DNA from: Euryarchaeota archaeon Ods02
GTDB lineage: Archaea; Halobacteriota; Halobacteria; Halobacteriales; Halorutilaceae
Direction of reading: 5' to 3'
NCBI GenBank assembly: GCA_028751075.1
Contig: JAQZDA010000011.1
Location: 1-64,000 of the forward strand
DNA: 64,000 nucleotides
This document shows, one piece after another, positions 34,529 to 42,988 of the stretch. How positions within the stretch are numbered: the stretch's first letter is position 1; the number at the start of each line of letters is the position of its first letter. A program made the position numbers and the translations under genes. The notes under the pieces are model-generated. The model saw only the letters and a program-made list of their open reading frames with translations, had not been told where the DNA came from and did no database searches.

Positions 34529-37336
34529 ATGAAACCGAGGACTAGGCTAGGGGTAGCCGCCGCCGCTGCAGTGCTAGCTTTACTGCTGTTGACCCGGGTG
34601 CCGACGCTGTACGCGGACTACCTCTGGTATGCTTCGCTCGACTTCGACTCAGTGTTCGTGAAGGTACTGCTCTACAGATCGGTTGCGTTCCTTTTCTTCG
34701 GCGGAGTAACCACGGCCGCCGTCTACCTCGGATACCGAGCCGCGGTAAACAACGTGCAGAAGTTCGAGGAGTTCAGTCCACCGAGGTACGGACTACCGCT
34801 CTCCATCCTGTTCGGCGTCTTCGTCGGCCTGGGTTTCTCCACCGCATGGGAACCCTACCTCCTCTACCTCAACGCCGAGAGCTTCGGAGCCACGGACCCG
34901 TACTTCGAGGCACCGGTGTCGTTCTACGTCTTCACCCTGCCGATGCTGGATCTCACGGTGGGATTCCTCCTGTTCGCGGTTTTCGTGTCGTTCGCCGTCG
35001 CTTTCTCCATCTACGCCTTCAAGTTCGGTGTGCAGGAGTACGAGGCAACCGGGGAGTTCGGTGAGATAGAGCAGACGCGCGTCGAGTACGACGTCGGCCT
35101 CCTGCTCCAGAGACTCAAGAGATACGCGTTCGACCACATGAGCGTCTACCTCGGACTGTTCCTAATCCTGCTCGGCGCTAACTTCTATCTCGCGCGTTAC
35201 GGTCTCGTCTACAGCACCCGTGGCGCGGTGTTCGGCGTAGGAAGCGTCGAAGCCGCGGTCACCAGCCCGATGTTGCTCGCGCTCGCGGTGTTCGCCGTAC
35301 TCGGCGGCGTCGCAGTCCTGGCGAACCTGAGGTTCGAGCGTCCGGAGGTCGTAGCCGGTGCGTTAGGTATCCTGATAGTCGTAGGCGTCGTCGGAGTCGC
35401 CGCCGGCGCAGTCTACCAGGGATACGTCGTGGAACCCGACGAGTTCAACAAGGAAGAGGACTACCTCTCGAACGAGATAGAGTTCACCCGCAGCGGGTTC
35501 GCGCTCGACCGCGTCAACGAGGAGGAGTTCGACGTCAGCGACAACCTGTCGCGGCAGCAGGTGGACGACAACCCCGACACCATCGACAACCTCAAGCTCT
35601 GGGACAAACGCCCGCTGATGCGGACGTACAACGAACAGAACAACCTCCGAACCTACTACCACTTCAACGACATCAAGACCGATCGATACGACTTCGAAGA
35701 CGAAGGCCTCAGGCAGGTGTACATAAGCGCCCGGGAGATAGAGTTCGAGGCGCTCGACCCCGGCAGCCAGACGTGGGTGAACCGCCACCTCGTCTACACC
35801 CACGGCATGGGCGTCGTCATGAGCCCAGTCAGCGAGATAGGGACGGAGGGCTTCCCCGACTACTACGTAGACCGCATCCCGCCGCGCAGCAGCGTAGGAC
35901 TCGACATCGACGAACCACGTCTGTACTACGGCGAAACCACGCATAGTTACAACATCGTAGCCAGCGACACCCGAGAGCTAGACTACCCGACGCGTGAAGG
36001 CAACGTCTACTACAGCTACACAGGCGACGGCGGCGTACCCCTCAGCAGCAGCTGGCGTCAGATAGCGTACGCGATGCGGTTCGGCGACCATCAGATCTTC
36101 TTCAGCGGAAGCGTCCGACCCGACAGCCGCATCCAGTACAACCGCGACCTCGAAACACGGGTGAACGAGGTGGCGCCGTTCCTCGAATACGACGAAGACC
36201 CATACCCAATCGTGGCGGACGGCGAGCTCAAGTGGATCTACGACGCCTACACGACCACCGACCAGTATCCGTACAGTCGTCACACGGAGTTCAAGGATGA
36301 CGACATCAACTACCTCCGCAACAGCGTGAAGGTCGTCGTCGACGCCTACACAGGCGACATGACGTTCTACGTCGCGGAGGAGGAACCTATAGTGGAAGCC
36401 TACCGTAACGTCTTCCCCGAGCTCTTCGCCGACATGAACGAGATGCCATCCTCGGTGCGTGAACACGTCCGGTACCCGCAGGATGCGTTCCAGACTCAGG
36501 CGGAGGTCAACTTAGTCTACCACATGCAGGACGAGCAGGTGTTCTACAACCGTGAGGACGAGTGGCGGATACCCAACGAACACGTCGGCGGAAGCACGGT
36601 GCCGATGGAACCCTACTACATCATAATGCAGCTACCAGGGGAGGAGGAGCCGGAGTTCGTTCAGATAATGCCGTTCATCCCGGAGGCGCGGGAGAACATG
36701 ATAGGGTGGATGGCGGCGAGGAGCGACGAACCCAACTACGGAGAGATAACTTCGTTCCTCCTCAGCCAGCAGGACCTCGTCTTCGGACCGCAGCAGGTGG
36801 AGGCCCGCATCGATCAGAACCCCGAGATAAGCGAGAGCATAACCTTGTGGAGCCGCGCAGGCAGCAGCGTCAACCGCGGCAACCTCCTCGCGGTACCCAT
36901 CGACGACACCATACTCTACGTCGAACCCCTGTTCCTCGAAGCGCAGGGCGAAGGCACGTTGCCGCAGCTTCAGCGCGTCATCGTCAGCCACGACGACCGC
37001 GTAACCATGCAGCCGACGCTGGACATGTCGCTGGCGGCGTTGTTCGGCGACCCCGTCGTTGAGCAGCCGGCGGCTGCCCCTATAGACGAGGTCAGCACGG
37101 AGCGCATCCACCGTCTCAGGGACCTCTACCGTGAAGCCGAGACAGCGCTGCAGCAGGGTGATCTCGGTACCTACGCCGAGAAGGTGGAGGAGATAGGTAG
37201 GGAGATAGAGGACTGGGAGGAAGAGGTCGAGGACGTCGAGGATGCCGAAGACGTCGAACCCGTCGATCCTGTCGATCCTGTCGCTCCACCGGACGAAGAC
37301 GAAGTCGCAGGCGACGGCGAGGAAGCAACGCCTTGA
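34529..37336 (+). CDS. UPF0182-family membrane protein
   Basis: A 935-residue protein: seven hydrophobic helices in the first 310 residues, then a large extracytoplasmic domain with family features (LWDKRPLMRTYNEQNNLRTY, FPDYYVDRIPPRS, PRLYYGE, YPYSRHTEF, MPFIPEARENMIGWMAARSD). The tail is acidic and proline-rich (VDPVDPVAPPDED). UPF0182 occurs in actinobacteria, cyanobacteria and haloarchaea, with no established function. The ATG at 34529 is used rather than the GTG directly before it; CTTAACCC about 28 bases upstream is a TATA candidate. Confidence 0.9.
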   Translation: MKPRTRLGVAAAAAVLALLLLTRVPTLYADYLWYASLDFDSVFVKVLLYRSVAFLFFGGVTTAAVYLGYRAAVNNVQKFEEFSPPRYGLPLSILFGVFVGLGFSTAWEPYLLYLNAESFGATDPYFEAPVSFYVFTLPMLDLTVGFLLFAVFVSFAVAFSIYAFKFGVQEYEATGEFGEIEQTRVEYDVGLLLQRLKRYAFDHMSVYLGLFLILLGANFYLARYGLVYSTRGAVFGVGSVEAAVTSPMLLALAVFAVLGGVAVLANLRFERPEVVAGALGILIVVGVVGVAAGAVYQGYVVEPDEFNKEEDYLSNEIEFTRSGFALDRVNEEEFDVSDNLSRQQVDDNPDTIDNLKLWDKRPLMRTYNEQNNLRTYYHFNDIKTDRYDFEDEGLRQVYISAREIEFEALDPGSQTWVNRHLVYTHGMGVVMSPVSEIGTEGFPDYYVDRIPPRSSVGLDIDEPRLYYGETTHSYNIVASDTRELDYPTREGNVYYSYTGDGGVPLSSSWRQIAYAMRFGDHQIFFSGSVRPDSRIQYNRDLETRVNEVAPFLEYDEDPYPIVADGELKWIYDAYTTTDQYPYSRHTEFKDDDINYLRNSVKVVVDAYTGDMTFYVAEEEPIVEAYRNVFPELFADMNEMPSSVREHVRYPQDAFQTQAEVNLVYHMQDEQVFYNREDEWRIPNEHVGGSTVPMEPYYIIMQLPGEEEPEFVQIMPFIPEARENMIGWMAARSDEPNYGEITSFLLSQQDLVFGPQQVEARIDQNPEISESITLWSRAGSSVNRGNLLAVPIDDTILYVEPLFLEAQGEGTLPQLQRVIVSHDDRVTMQPTLDMSLAALFGDPVVEQPAAAPIDEVSTERIHRLRDLYREAETALQQGDLGTYAEKVEEIGREIEDWEEEVEDVEDAEDVEPVDPVDPVAPPDEDEVAGDGEEATP

Positions 37337-37374
37337 GACGAAGCTGAGGTAGCTGCTCCGTCGACGCCTCTCTT

Positions 37375-37423
37375 CAGATAGAACAAGGCGAATGTCTCGG
37401 GGCTTTAACCCGAGGAGGTTCAC
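37375..37423 (+). repeat. 49-bp hairpin repeat, copy 1 (IS200/IS605 right-end-like)
   Basis: Begins CAGATAGAACAAGGCGAATG, then a hairpin (CTCGGG at 37396-37401 with CCCGAG at 37409-37414, loop of 7), then GAGGTTCAC. A second copy in the same orientation lies at 37726-37771. The hairpin followed by TTCAC resembles the right end of IS200/IS605 elements, whose transcript also forms the 3' part of TnpB guide RNA. No transposase or TnpB lies in the window. A shared transcription terminator is the other reading: each copy ends at the 3' end of a minus-strand gene. Confidence 0.55.
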
Positions 37424-37426
37424 CTT

Positions 37427-37654
37427 TCAGGTTGAGATACAGGTCTGTGTTCCCTTGACTCCCTCGCTGCCGTGTATCTCCGTCGCCACGAGGTCTCGGA
37501 GGCGTTCGACCTCGTTCACCTCCATCCGGGCGATGACGTCATGTTTCCCGGTAACGGGGTCTACGTCGACTACGTCCTCTACTGCTTCGACTTCGTCCAC
37601 CACGGATAACACGGAGTCTACGTCGCAGTCGATCAACACGTATGCCTCGACCAT
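37427..37654 (-). CDS. Stand-alone Lrp/AsnC ligand-binding (RAM) domain protein
   Basis: A 75-residue protein consisting only of the alpha-beta ligand-binding domain of Lrp/AsnC regulators (AYVLIDCDVDSVLSVVDEV ... VTGKHDVIARMEV). There is no DNA-binding helix-turn-helix, so it may modulate other Lrp proteins by co-assembly or sense amino acids alone. It is bracketed by two copies of a hairpin repeat. A minus-strand TATA-like element (37681-37689) lies about 31 bases upstream. Confidence 0.85.
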   Translation of the reverse strand: MVEAYVLIDCDVDSVLSVVDEVEAVEDVVDVDPVTGKHDVIARMEVNEVERLRDLVATEIHGSEGVKGTQTCIST

Positions 37655-37725
37655 GAGAGCCGTCTACGAACCCCTCCGTGATAAGTATTCAGGGAGGTGC
37701 TAGCAGACCATGAAGTCCCCATCTA

Positions 37726-37771
37726 CAGATAGAACAAGGCGAATGCCTCGGGCTTCAAACCGGGGGTTCAC
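37726..37771 (+). repeat. 46-bp hairpin repeat, copy 2
   Basis: The first 20 bases are identical to copy 1 (CAGATAGAACAAGGCGAATG), then CTCGGGCTT and a decayed 3' arm, ending in the same GTTCAC. The hairpin stem is weaker than in copy 1. Its end overlaps the stop codon of the minus-strand membrane protein. Divergence between copies suggests the elements are old or only the 5' part is under constraint. Confidence 0.55.
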
Positions 37772-38256
37772 AGGTAGTCCTGAAGCGCGAAGCCGTAGAA
37801 GCTACCGAGGAACAGGGCGTACACCGCGTGTCCGATTATTCCGGACCCACCCCAGTTCGGGAAAGCCAGGGCGGGTTCTCCTGTGGTGAAGACGAACGGA
37901 GCTACAATCACTGCGAACACCAGCCAGAGCACGAAGGTGTAGACGAACGAAATGTACGTCGTCAGGCTGACGAGCCCGAATATCTCGACGAGGTCGGATA
38001 TCAAGCTGTGGAAGAACCCCGAGATGCTCGTCAGGAATATCACTCCATAGGCGGCGGGGTTACCGGTCTTCGCGACCACTACAGGGAAGAGCAGCCCCGC
38101 GCCTATCGTGTAGGCTGCGTACACGGGCCAGCCGATCGCGTCGAGAAGCGGGCTTCCCGTCAGCATCATCAGGGCGCCGGCGTTTATCGCAGCACCGACT
38201 GCGGCGACGAACCCCGCGATCCATTCCTTCGTCCTCACCTCGCGAACCGAGCGCAT
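37768..38256 (-). CDS. Membrane protein of unknown function
   Basis: A 162-residue protein starting MRSVREVRTKEWIAG, with about five transmembrane helices (AGFVAAVGAAINAGALMML, then AAYTIGAGLLFPVVVAK, and three more). I do not recognise the family. The ATG at 38256 is preferred to an upstream in-frame codon at 38322 because a TATA-like element (38282-38289) is centred 30 bases before it. The 3' end overlaps hairpin repeat copy 2. Confidence 0.65.
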   Translation of the reverse strand: MRSVREVRTKEWIAGFVAAVGAAINAGALMMLTGSPLLDAIGWPVYAAYTIGAGLLFPVVVAKTGNPAAYGVIFLTSISGFFHSLISDLVEIFGLVSLTTYISFVYTFVLWLVFAVIVAPFVFTTGEPALAFPNWGGSGIIGHAVYALFLGSFYGFALQDYL

Positions 38257-38356
38257 CAATCTACCAGTATAGCCCCCTCTACGTATAGCTTTCGCGTGAA
38301 ACCACGTCGACGGATGTCCCAAGAACTCAAGCCCCTAGGGAGACAACCCGGGTTCC

Positions 38357-38719
38357 ATGGATGAAGAAGAGGTCGTCTCCAGTCTACTGTCTCACGCCGT
38401 GGAGAACGATGCATCCGAGGCGGTGGTAGTCGAACTACCTCCTGAGCTACTAGATGAGCTCGGGGGAGTGTACTCGGAGGAAGCCGACAGCCACGGACGC
38501 AAGGTGTCTTCCTCGCTGCTGGCGGGTCCTGTGGAGTATGAGGACGAAGACGTCGTGGTGCTCGATTCCCCGAGCCGGGTGGGTGGAGAGGACGACTTCA
38601 GCGTAGAGTTAAGGGAGAAACTCCGTGCGGACGGAGTCTACGGGTTCCGCGACGGCAACCTCGACGGCGTCGAGCTACCGAAGCAAGAGGTTGAGATCCA
38701 TCGAGTCGAGGAGATCTAA
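38357..38719 (+). CDS. Acidic protein of unknown function, 120 residues
   Basis: A 120-residue acidic, soluble protein. Mixed alpha/beta character (SEAVVVELPPELLDELGG, EDEDVVVLDSP), no cysteines, no membrane segment, no recognisable family. It converges with GTP cyclohydrolase III. Composition matches its neighbours, so it does not look foreign. Confidence 0.6.
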   Translation: MDEEEVVSSLLSHAVENDASEAVVVELPPELLDELGGVYSEEADSHGRKVSSSLLAGPVEYEDEDVVVLDSPSRVGGEDDFSVELREKLRADGVYGFRDGNLDGVELPKQEVEIHRVEEI

Positions 38720-38749
38720 CAAACTGCGCAGTCCCTGTCTACTGTTCTA

Positions 38750-39499
38750 TCAGGCGGTCCCTCGTACGAACTCGACCGAGGTTCCCGTGTCCCGTGACTC
38801 CTCGAGACCTTCCTTAGCTTTCATACCCGCTTCACAGGGCTCCGAAGCTTCACCGACACCTACACGTAGCTCCGTTCCAGTGGAGCCCTCGACGCGGTCG
38901 ACGACCGAGCGGTAGTCACGTTCGTCCAGCCCCGGTGTCACGCTGATGTAGTTGTCTCCGCCGACGAAGTACGTCGTGCTATCGTGTTCCTCCCACATCT
39001 CCGCAGCTAGCTCGCTGTAGGTTCGCTGTATCCTGAGGTTTGCTTCGAAGGCGTCTACCTCGTCGGTGTACCTGCGGGTGGCGTCCTCTACGTCGAAGTG
39101 CGCGATCTCGACGCCGCCGTGCCCCGTACCTTCGTGCACTAGCTTGCTCTCCCTTGCGGAGTCCTGAGCGCTGCCCTCCCTCTGCATCAGCTCTGTCGCC
39201 TCAGTTATCGCTTCCCGGGGCGTCGGTGCGGAGGCACTAGCCATCGACACGGTGACGGGGTAGTGGTTGTCCAGGTACTCCTGAAGCCTCCGGTGGTGCT
39301 CCTCCGTGGTTCCGTCGCTGACGGCGACCATGTTGTCGAACCGGTTGTAGAAGGCGAGGCATCCGTGTGCGCCGAAACCCTGGTTGACGTCGCTGTAGAT
39401 GTCCGCCTGCAGGCTCTGCAGATCGGATTCACGTCGGGGCTCGGGTGTGACCGTCCAGGGTCCGTAGTTGTCGATCTGTATGAGGGTTAGCTGGACCAT
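38750..39499 (-). CDS. gch3: GTP cyclohydrolase III
   Basis: GTP cyclohydrolase III converts GTP to a formamidopyrimidine (FAPy) product used toward riboflavin and coenzyme F420 in archaea. The 249-residue protein fits the family: QLTLIQIDNYGPWTVTPEPRRE at the N-terminus, the two nucleotide-cyclase-like modules with HGCLAFYNRFDNMVAVSDG, and TTYFVGGDNYISV with the metal-binding Asp. It is followed nearby by beta-RFAP synthase, another pterin/cofactor enzyme, though the two are not in one operon. Confidence 0.92.
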   Translation of the reverse strand: MVQLTLIQIDNYGPWTVTPEPRRESDLQSLQADIYSDVNQGFGAHGCLAFYNRFDNMVAVSDGTTEEHHRRLQEYLDNHYPVTVSMASASAPTPREAITEATELMQREGSAQDSARESKLVHEGTGHGGVEIAHFDVEDATRRYTDEVDAFEANLRIQRTYSELAAEMWEEHDSTTYFVGGDNYISVTPGLDERDYRSVVDRVEGSTGTELRVGVGEASEPCEAGMKAKEGLEESRDTGTSVEFVRGTA

Positions 39500-39644
39500 G
39501 TGTGGTTCTGGCTTCTACCTGGTTTCTCCGTATCTACGGGTTGACGTACCCACCGCTTAAGCATAACGCATTCGGTACGCGTAACAGAACTGTTGGGCGT
39601 TGGAGTTATGTGAACGCCGTCCTCAGTTACACCAGTGAAGTAGC

Positions 39645-40115
39645 GTGGAGTACACGAAAGCCCCACCCCACGAATCCTCCTACGTCGACGAAGCATGGAG
39701 GGTGAAGGAAGCGATACGGGAGCGAGAGGGGTATCTGCAGCAGACGTACGAGTTCTTCCACGACAGCTACGAGAACAACACAGCCCACCTCCACCTCGAC
39801 GACGGCTCCGTAGCCGCGTTCTCCGTCGTCCGCAACGACGGCTACCTGCTGTTCCTCGGCGTAGACCCCGAACACCGTGGAGAAGGACTCGGTAGAGAGC
39901 TCGTGGAGAGAGCGCTGTCGAACCATTCGAAGGTGAGCTGCCACACCCGGGAGTCGAACGAGAACGCCCTCGAGTTCTACCGCCACCTGGGTTTCAAGAG
40001 AGAAAGAGAGGTGGAGTCCTACTACAGGAACGGCGAGACCGCGTACTTCCTCGTCAAGAGGACGGAACCCAGCCTCCGCAACAAGCTCTCGGGAGTGCTG
40101 AAGAACGAGGACTGA
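39645..40115 (+). CDS. GNAT-family N-acetyltransferase
   Basis: A 156-residue acetyltransferase. The acetyl-CoA loop is DPEHRGEGLGRELVERAL (Q/RxxGxG/A), preceded by the strand YLLFLGV and followed by SNENALEFYRHLGFKRERE, the RimI-like Asn and Tyr. Target unknown. It starts with GTG. It lies between gch3 (divergent) and mptG (convergent). Confidence 0.85.
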   Translation: MEYTKAPPHESSYVDEAWRVKEAIREREGYLQQTYEFFHDSYENNTAHLHLDDGSVAAFSVVRNDGYLLFLGVDPEHRGEGLGRELVERALSNHSKVSCHTRESNENALEFYRHLGFKREREVESYYRNGETAYFLVKRTEPSLRNKLSGVLKNED

Positions 40116-40157
40116 CGGACTTGAGCCGGTGGCTATTCGACCAACCACACACGGGTT

Positions 40158-41162
40158 TCACAGCGGCTGAACCTTCGACACCGCGCCCTCAGACTCCGGC
40201 GCCAGCACCTCTACGTCGGTAAAGCACCCCGCGACATCGTCCGCGACGTCCTCCGTCGCCAAGCCGTACACGGATGGACCCCACGAGGACTGACCGGCGG
40301 CGTACACCTCATCCATCTCCACGAGGCTCTCGACGACCCCGGTGCGTACGTACCTCTCGCTCTGCACCCCTGCTTCGAAGTAGACGTCTCCGTTCAGCTC
40401 CCCAAGGGCCCCGAGCCCCAGTCCGAACTCCTCTATATCTCCCTCGACGGCCCCGGGAACCATCTGACGGTAGACGGCGTCCAACGCCCTCGAACCATAG
40501 CTTTCGTCGACCTCCACCGAGGACAGCCGCTGCATCAACCGGTCTTCCTCGTCACCGTGGTTGCCGCGTTCCTCCCCCTGAACGACCACGAACCTCCAGC
40601 AATCGGGGAGATCGACCTGCACCAGGGGGTCCGGCACCCCGTGACCCTGAATCTCAGGTTTACCTCCATCACCCTCACTAGCATCGCCTCCACCTTCCTC
40701 AACCGGCAGACCGCCGTCGACGACGAAACCCCCGTCTCTGTAGGCGGCGACGCCGACTCCGCTGCGGCGTCCCCGACCGAGATGCTCGGCGGCGTCGGTG
40801 GGCTCTAGCTCGACGCCATGGGCGAGCGCGACGGCTTCGGCGACGGCGAGAGCGGTCTGCGTCCCGCTCCCCAGACCCACGTGCGCGGGCACCACGCGTT
40901 CGACGTCGAGCGAGACACCGTCGACGTCGAGGAGGTCGACCGCCCTATGGGCGAACCCCTCCACGCGGCTCCGGTGGTAGCCCCCGTCGTCTTCGACGGA
41001 GACCTCTACGTCTACATCGGTGGAGGGAGCGCCTTCCACGACGAAACCCGGGTGGTCGACGGCTGCTCCGACGCCGCCGAACCTGCGTCCGAACCCCTTG
41101 ACCGGCCAGACGAAGCCGAAATGCAGGCGCGCCGGAGACTCCACCCTCGCTCTGTACGTCAC
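40158..41162 (-). CDS. mptG: Beta-ribofuranosylaminobenzene 5'-phosphate synthase (GHMP family)
   Basis: This enzyme joins PRPP and a 4-aminobenzoate-type acceptor, the first committed step of methanopterin-type cofactor synthesis. The 334-residue protein shows SPARLHFGFVWP, the GHMP phosphate loop PAHVGLGSGTQTALAVA, RSGVGVAAYRDGGFVVDGG and a late SSWGPSVYGL. It starts with GTG; its minus-strand TATA lies in the 54-base gap shared with the divergent mtaD gene. Haloarchaea mostly use folates, so its role here may be in a related pterin. Confidence 0.9.
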   Translation of the reverse strand: MTYRARVESPARLHFGFVWPVKGFGRRFGGVGAAVDHPGFVVEGAPSTDVDVEVSVEDDGGYHRSRVEGFAHRAVDLLDVDGVSLDVERVVPAHVGLGSGTQTALAVAEAVALAHGVELEPTDAAEHLGRGRRSGVGVAAYRDGGFVVDGGLPVEEGGGDASEGDGGKPEIQGHGVPDPLVQVDLPDCWRFVVVQGEERGNHGDEEDRLMQRLSSVEVDESYGSRALDAVYRQMVPGAVEGDIEEFGLGLGALGELNGDVYFEAGVQSERYVRTGVVESLVEMDEVYAAGQSSWGPSVYGLATEDVADDVAGCFTDVEVLAPESEGAVSKVQPL

Positions 41163-41184
41163 GGATACCCGTCGGTCACCGACG

Positions 41185-41193
41185 TACTTTAGG
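41185..41193. promoter_or_regulatory. Candidate bidirectional TATA element between mptG and mtaD
   Basis: TACTTTAGG on the plus strand (CCTAAAGTA on the minus) is centred 27 bases before mptG's GTG and 28 bases before mtaD's ATG. One element therefore sits at the expected distance for both divergent leaderless genes. Confidence 0.45.
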
Positions 41194-41216
41194 TTTCCCC
41201 GTCCCTCCTCGACTAC

Positions 41217-42497
41217 ATGGATCTAGCAGTGGAAGACGGGGTCGTGTTGACGCCGGAGGGAGTCGTCGAAGCCGACGTCGGAGTCGACGACGGCGTGGTG
41301 CGCGTCGTCGGCGACGTCGAGGACGCCGACCAGAGGCTGGACGCGTCGGGTTGCGTCGTCACTCCAGGCCTCGTCAACAGCCACACCCACGCCGCGATGA
41401 CTTTGTTCCGCGGATACGCCGACGACATGCCGTTAGACACCTGGCTCGAGGAGCATATATGGCCGATAGAGTCAGGGTTAGACGGAGACGACGTCGAGAA
41501 AGGCACGAGGCTGGCGGCATTGGAGATGATCGAAGGCGGCACCACGTGTTTCGCGGACATGTACTTCGAGATGGACCGCGTAGCCGACGTCGTCGAAGAC
41601 AGCGGCATGAAGGCGTTGCTGGGGTACGGCGCCATAACCGTGGGTAAGGACGAAGACGAAGCCAGGGAGGAGTTCATGCAGGGTGTGGAGTTCGCGCGAG
41701 AACACCACGGCAACGCAGATGGACGCGTGCGAGCTATGGTCACGCCGCACGCACCGTACACCTGCAGCACAGAGGTGCTCGAAGAAGCCGCGAAGGTAGC
41801 GCAGGACGAGGGCTTCGTCCTCCACACGCATCTCAGCGAGACCAGGGAAGAGGTCGAAGACAGCGTGGAGGAGCACGGTGAGACGCCGGCGCGTCGTCTC
41901 GACGACCTGGGTTTCTGGCGGCCTGAAGGCTACGTAGCCCACGGAGTACATCTCGACGAAGACGAGCTAGAGCTGCTGGCGGAGAACGACGTCGCGGTGG
42001 CGCACTGTCCGTCCGCGAACGCCAAGCTCGCGTCCGGCATCGCACCCGTCGCCGATGCGTTAGACGCAGATGTCGACGTCTGCCTGGGAACCGACGGTCC
42101 GGCGTCGAACAACGACCTCGACCTCTGGGAGGAAGCAAGGCTGGCGGCACTGCTGGCGAAAGCCAGGGAGTTCGACGCCGCCGCAGTTCCCGCGGAGACG
42201 GCGGTTGAGATGGCGACGGAGAACGGCAGCCGAGCGCTGGGTTTCGACGCCGGCAGAGTCGAGGAAGGCCGGCCTGCGGATCTCGCCGTCGTGGACCTCG
42301 AGTCAGCGCACCTGACGCCATGCCATAGCGTCGTCAGCAACCTAGTGTACTCCGCTAACGCAGGCGACGTCCGGCACACCGTGGTAGACGGCGAGGTAGT
42401 GATGGAGGACGGCAGGGTGGAGACCTTGGACGCGGAAGCCGTGAAGGCGGAGGCCGAGGAAGCCGCGGTGGAGCTGGCGGAGGAGGCGGAGGGTTAA
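41217..42497 (+). CDS. mtaD: 5-methylthioadenosine/S-adenosylhomocysteine deaminase
   Basis: MtaD deaminates SAH and MTA, recycling the methyl-cycle by-products. At 426 residues it is the usual length. Metal and substrate motifs are all present: NSHTHAAMTLFRGYADDMPL, LEEHIWPIES, APYTCS, HTHLSETREEVED, AHGVHLDEDEL and LGTDGPASNNDLDLWEE. Its TAA stop overlaps the ATG of yjbQ by one base, so the two are coupled. A second, smaller amidohydrolase at 28018 is related. Confidence 0.93.
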   Translation: MDLAVEDGVVLTPEGVVEADVGVDDGVVRVVGDVEDADQRLDASGCVVTPGLVNSHTHAAMTLFRGYADDMPLDTWLEEHIWPIESGLDGDDVEKGTRLAALEMIEGGTTCFADMYFEMDRVADVVEDSGMKALLGYGAITVGKDEDEAREEFMQGVEFAREHHGNADGRVRAMVTPHAPYTCSTEVLEEAAKVAQDEGFVLHTHLSETREEVEDSVEEHGETPARRLDDLGFWRPEGYVAHGVHLDEDELELLAENDVAVAHCPSANAKLASGIAPVADALDADVDVCLGTDGPASNNDLDLWEEARLAALLAKAREFDAAAVPAETAVEMATENGSRALGFDAGRVEEGRPADLAVVDLESAHLTPCHSVVSNLVYSANAGDVRHTVVDGEVVMEDGRVETLDAEAVKAEAEEAAVELAEEAEG

Positions 42498-42892
42498 TGG
42501 AGTCGTTCTCGGTGGACACCGGGCGACGCACCGAGGTCGTCGACGTCACCGACGAGGTGCGGGAACGAGTTCCGTCGGATGCATCCGGAGTAACAACGGT
42601 GTATACGCGGCACACCACCGCGGCTGTCGTGGTTCAGGAGGCTGAGAGCCGGCTGATGGAGGATCTGGAGAGATACGTCGAGGGTTTAGCGCCGGACGAG
42701 GGTCACCGTCACAACGAGCTCGACGGCAACGCCGACAGCCACCTCAGGGCGACGTTGCTCGGCCCCGACGTCTCGATCCCCGTCCTCGACGGCGAGCTCG
42801 CGCTCGGAACCTGGCAGAGCGTCCTCCTAGTTGAATGCGATGGACCCCGGACGCGGGAATGCATGGTCGAAACCGTGGGTTCCGCCAGGTGA
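42497..42892 (+). CDS. yjbQ: YjbQ/UPF0047-family protein (secondary thiamine-phosphate synthase type)
   Basis: A 131-residue YjbQ-family protein. Hallmarks are GVTTVYTRHTTAAVVVQEAE, the His-containing GHRHNELDGNADSHLRATLLG and LGTWQSVLLVECDGPRTRE. In vivo role is uncertain; weak thiamine-phosphate synthase activity has been reported for the family. Start overlaps the mtaD stop (TAATG). Confidence 0.92.
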   Translation: MESFSVDTGRRTEVVDVTDEVRERVPSDASGVTTVYTRHTTAAVVVQEAESRLMEDLERYVEGLAPDEGHRHNELDGNADSHLRATLLGPDVSIPVLDGELALGTWQSVLLVECDGPRTRECMVETVGSAR

Positions 42893-42988
42893 CCCTCGGT
42901 CGGACAGCCATAGAGCAGGAGTAGCCACCTGCTCTCATCCGCTATCTCCTCCGTTCGAGTTAAACCACGGGCGATGCAAACCCACCGT

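Noticed and set aside
37375-37771. Complete IS200/IS605 element
   Set aside because: No TnpA (HUH) or TnpB frame lies between or next to the repeats and no left end was recognised; only right-end-like hairpins remain.
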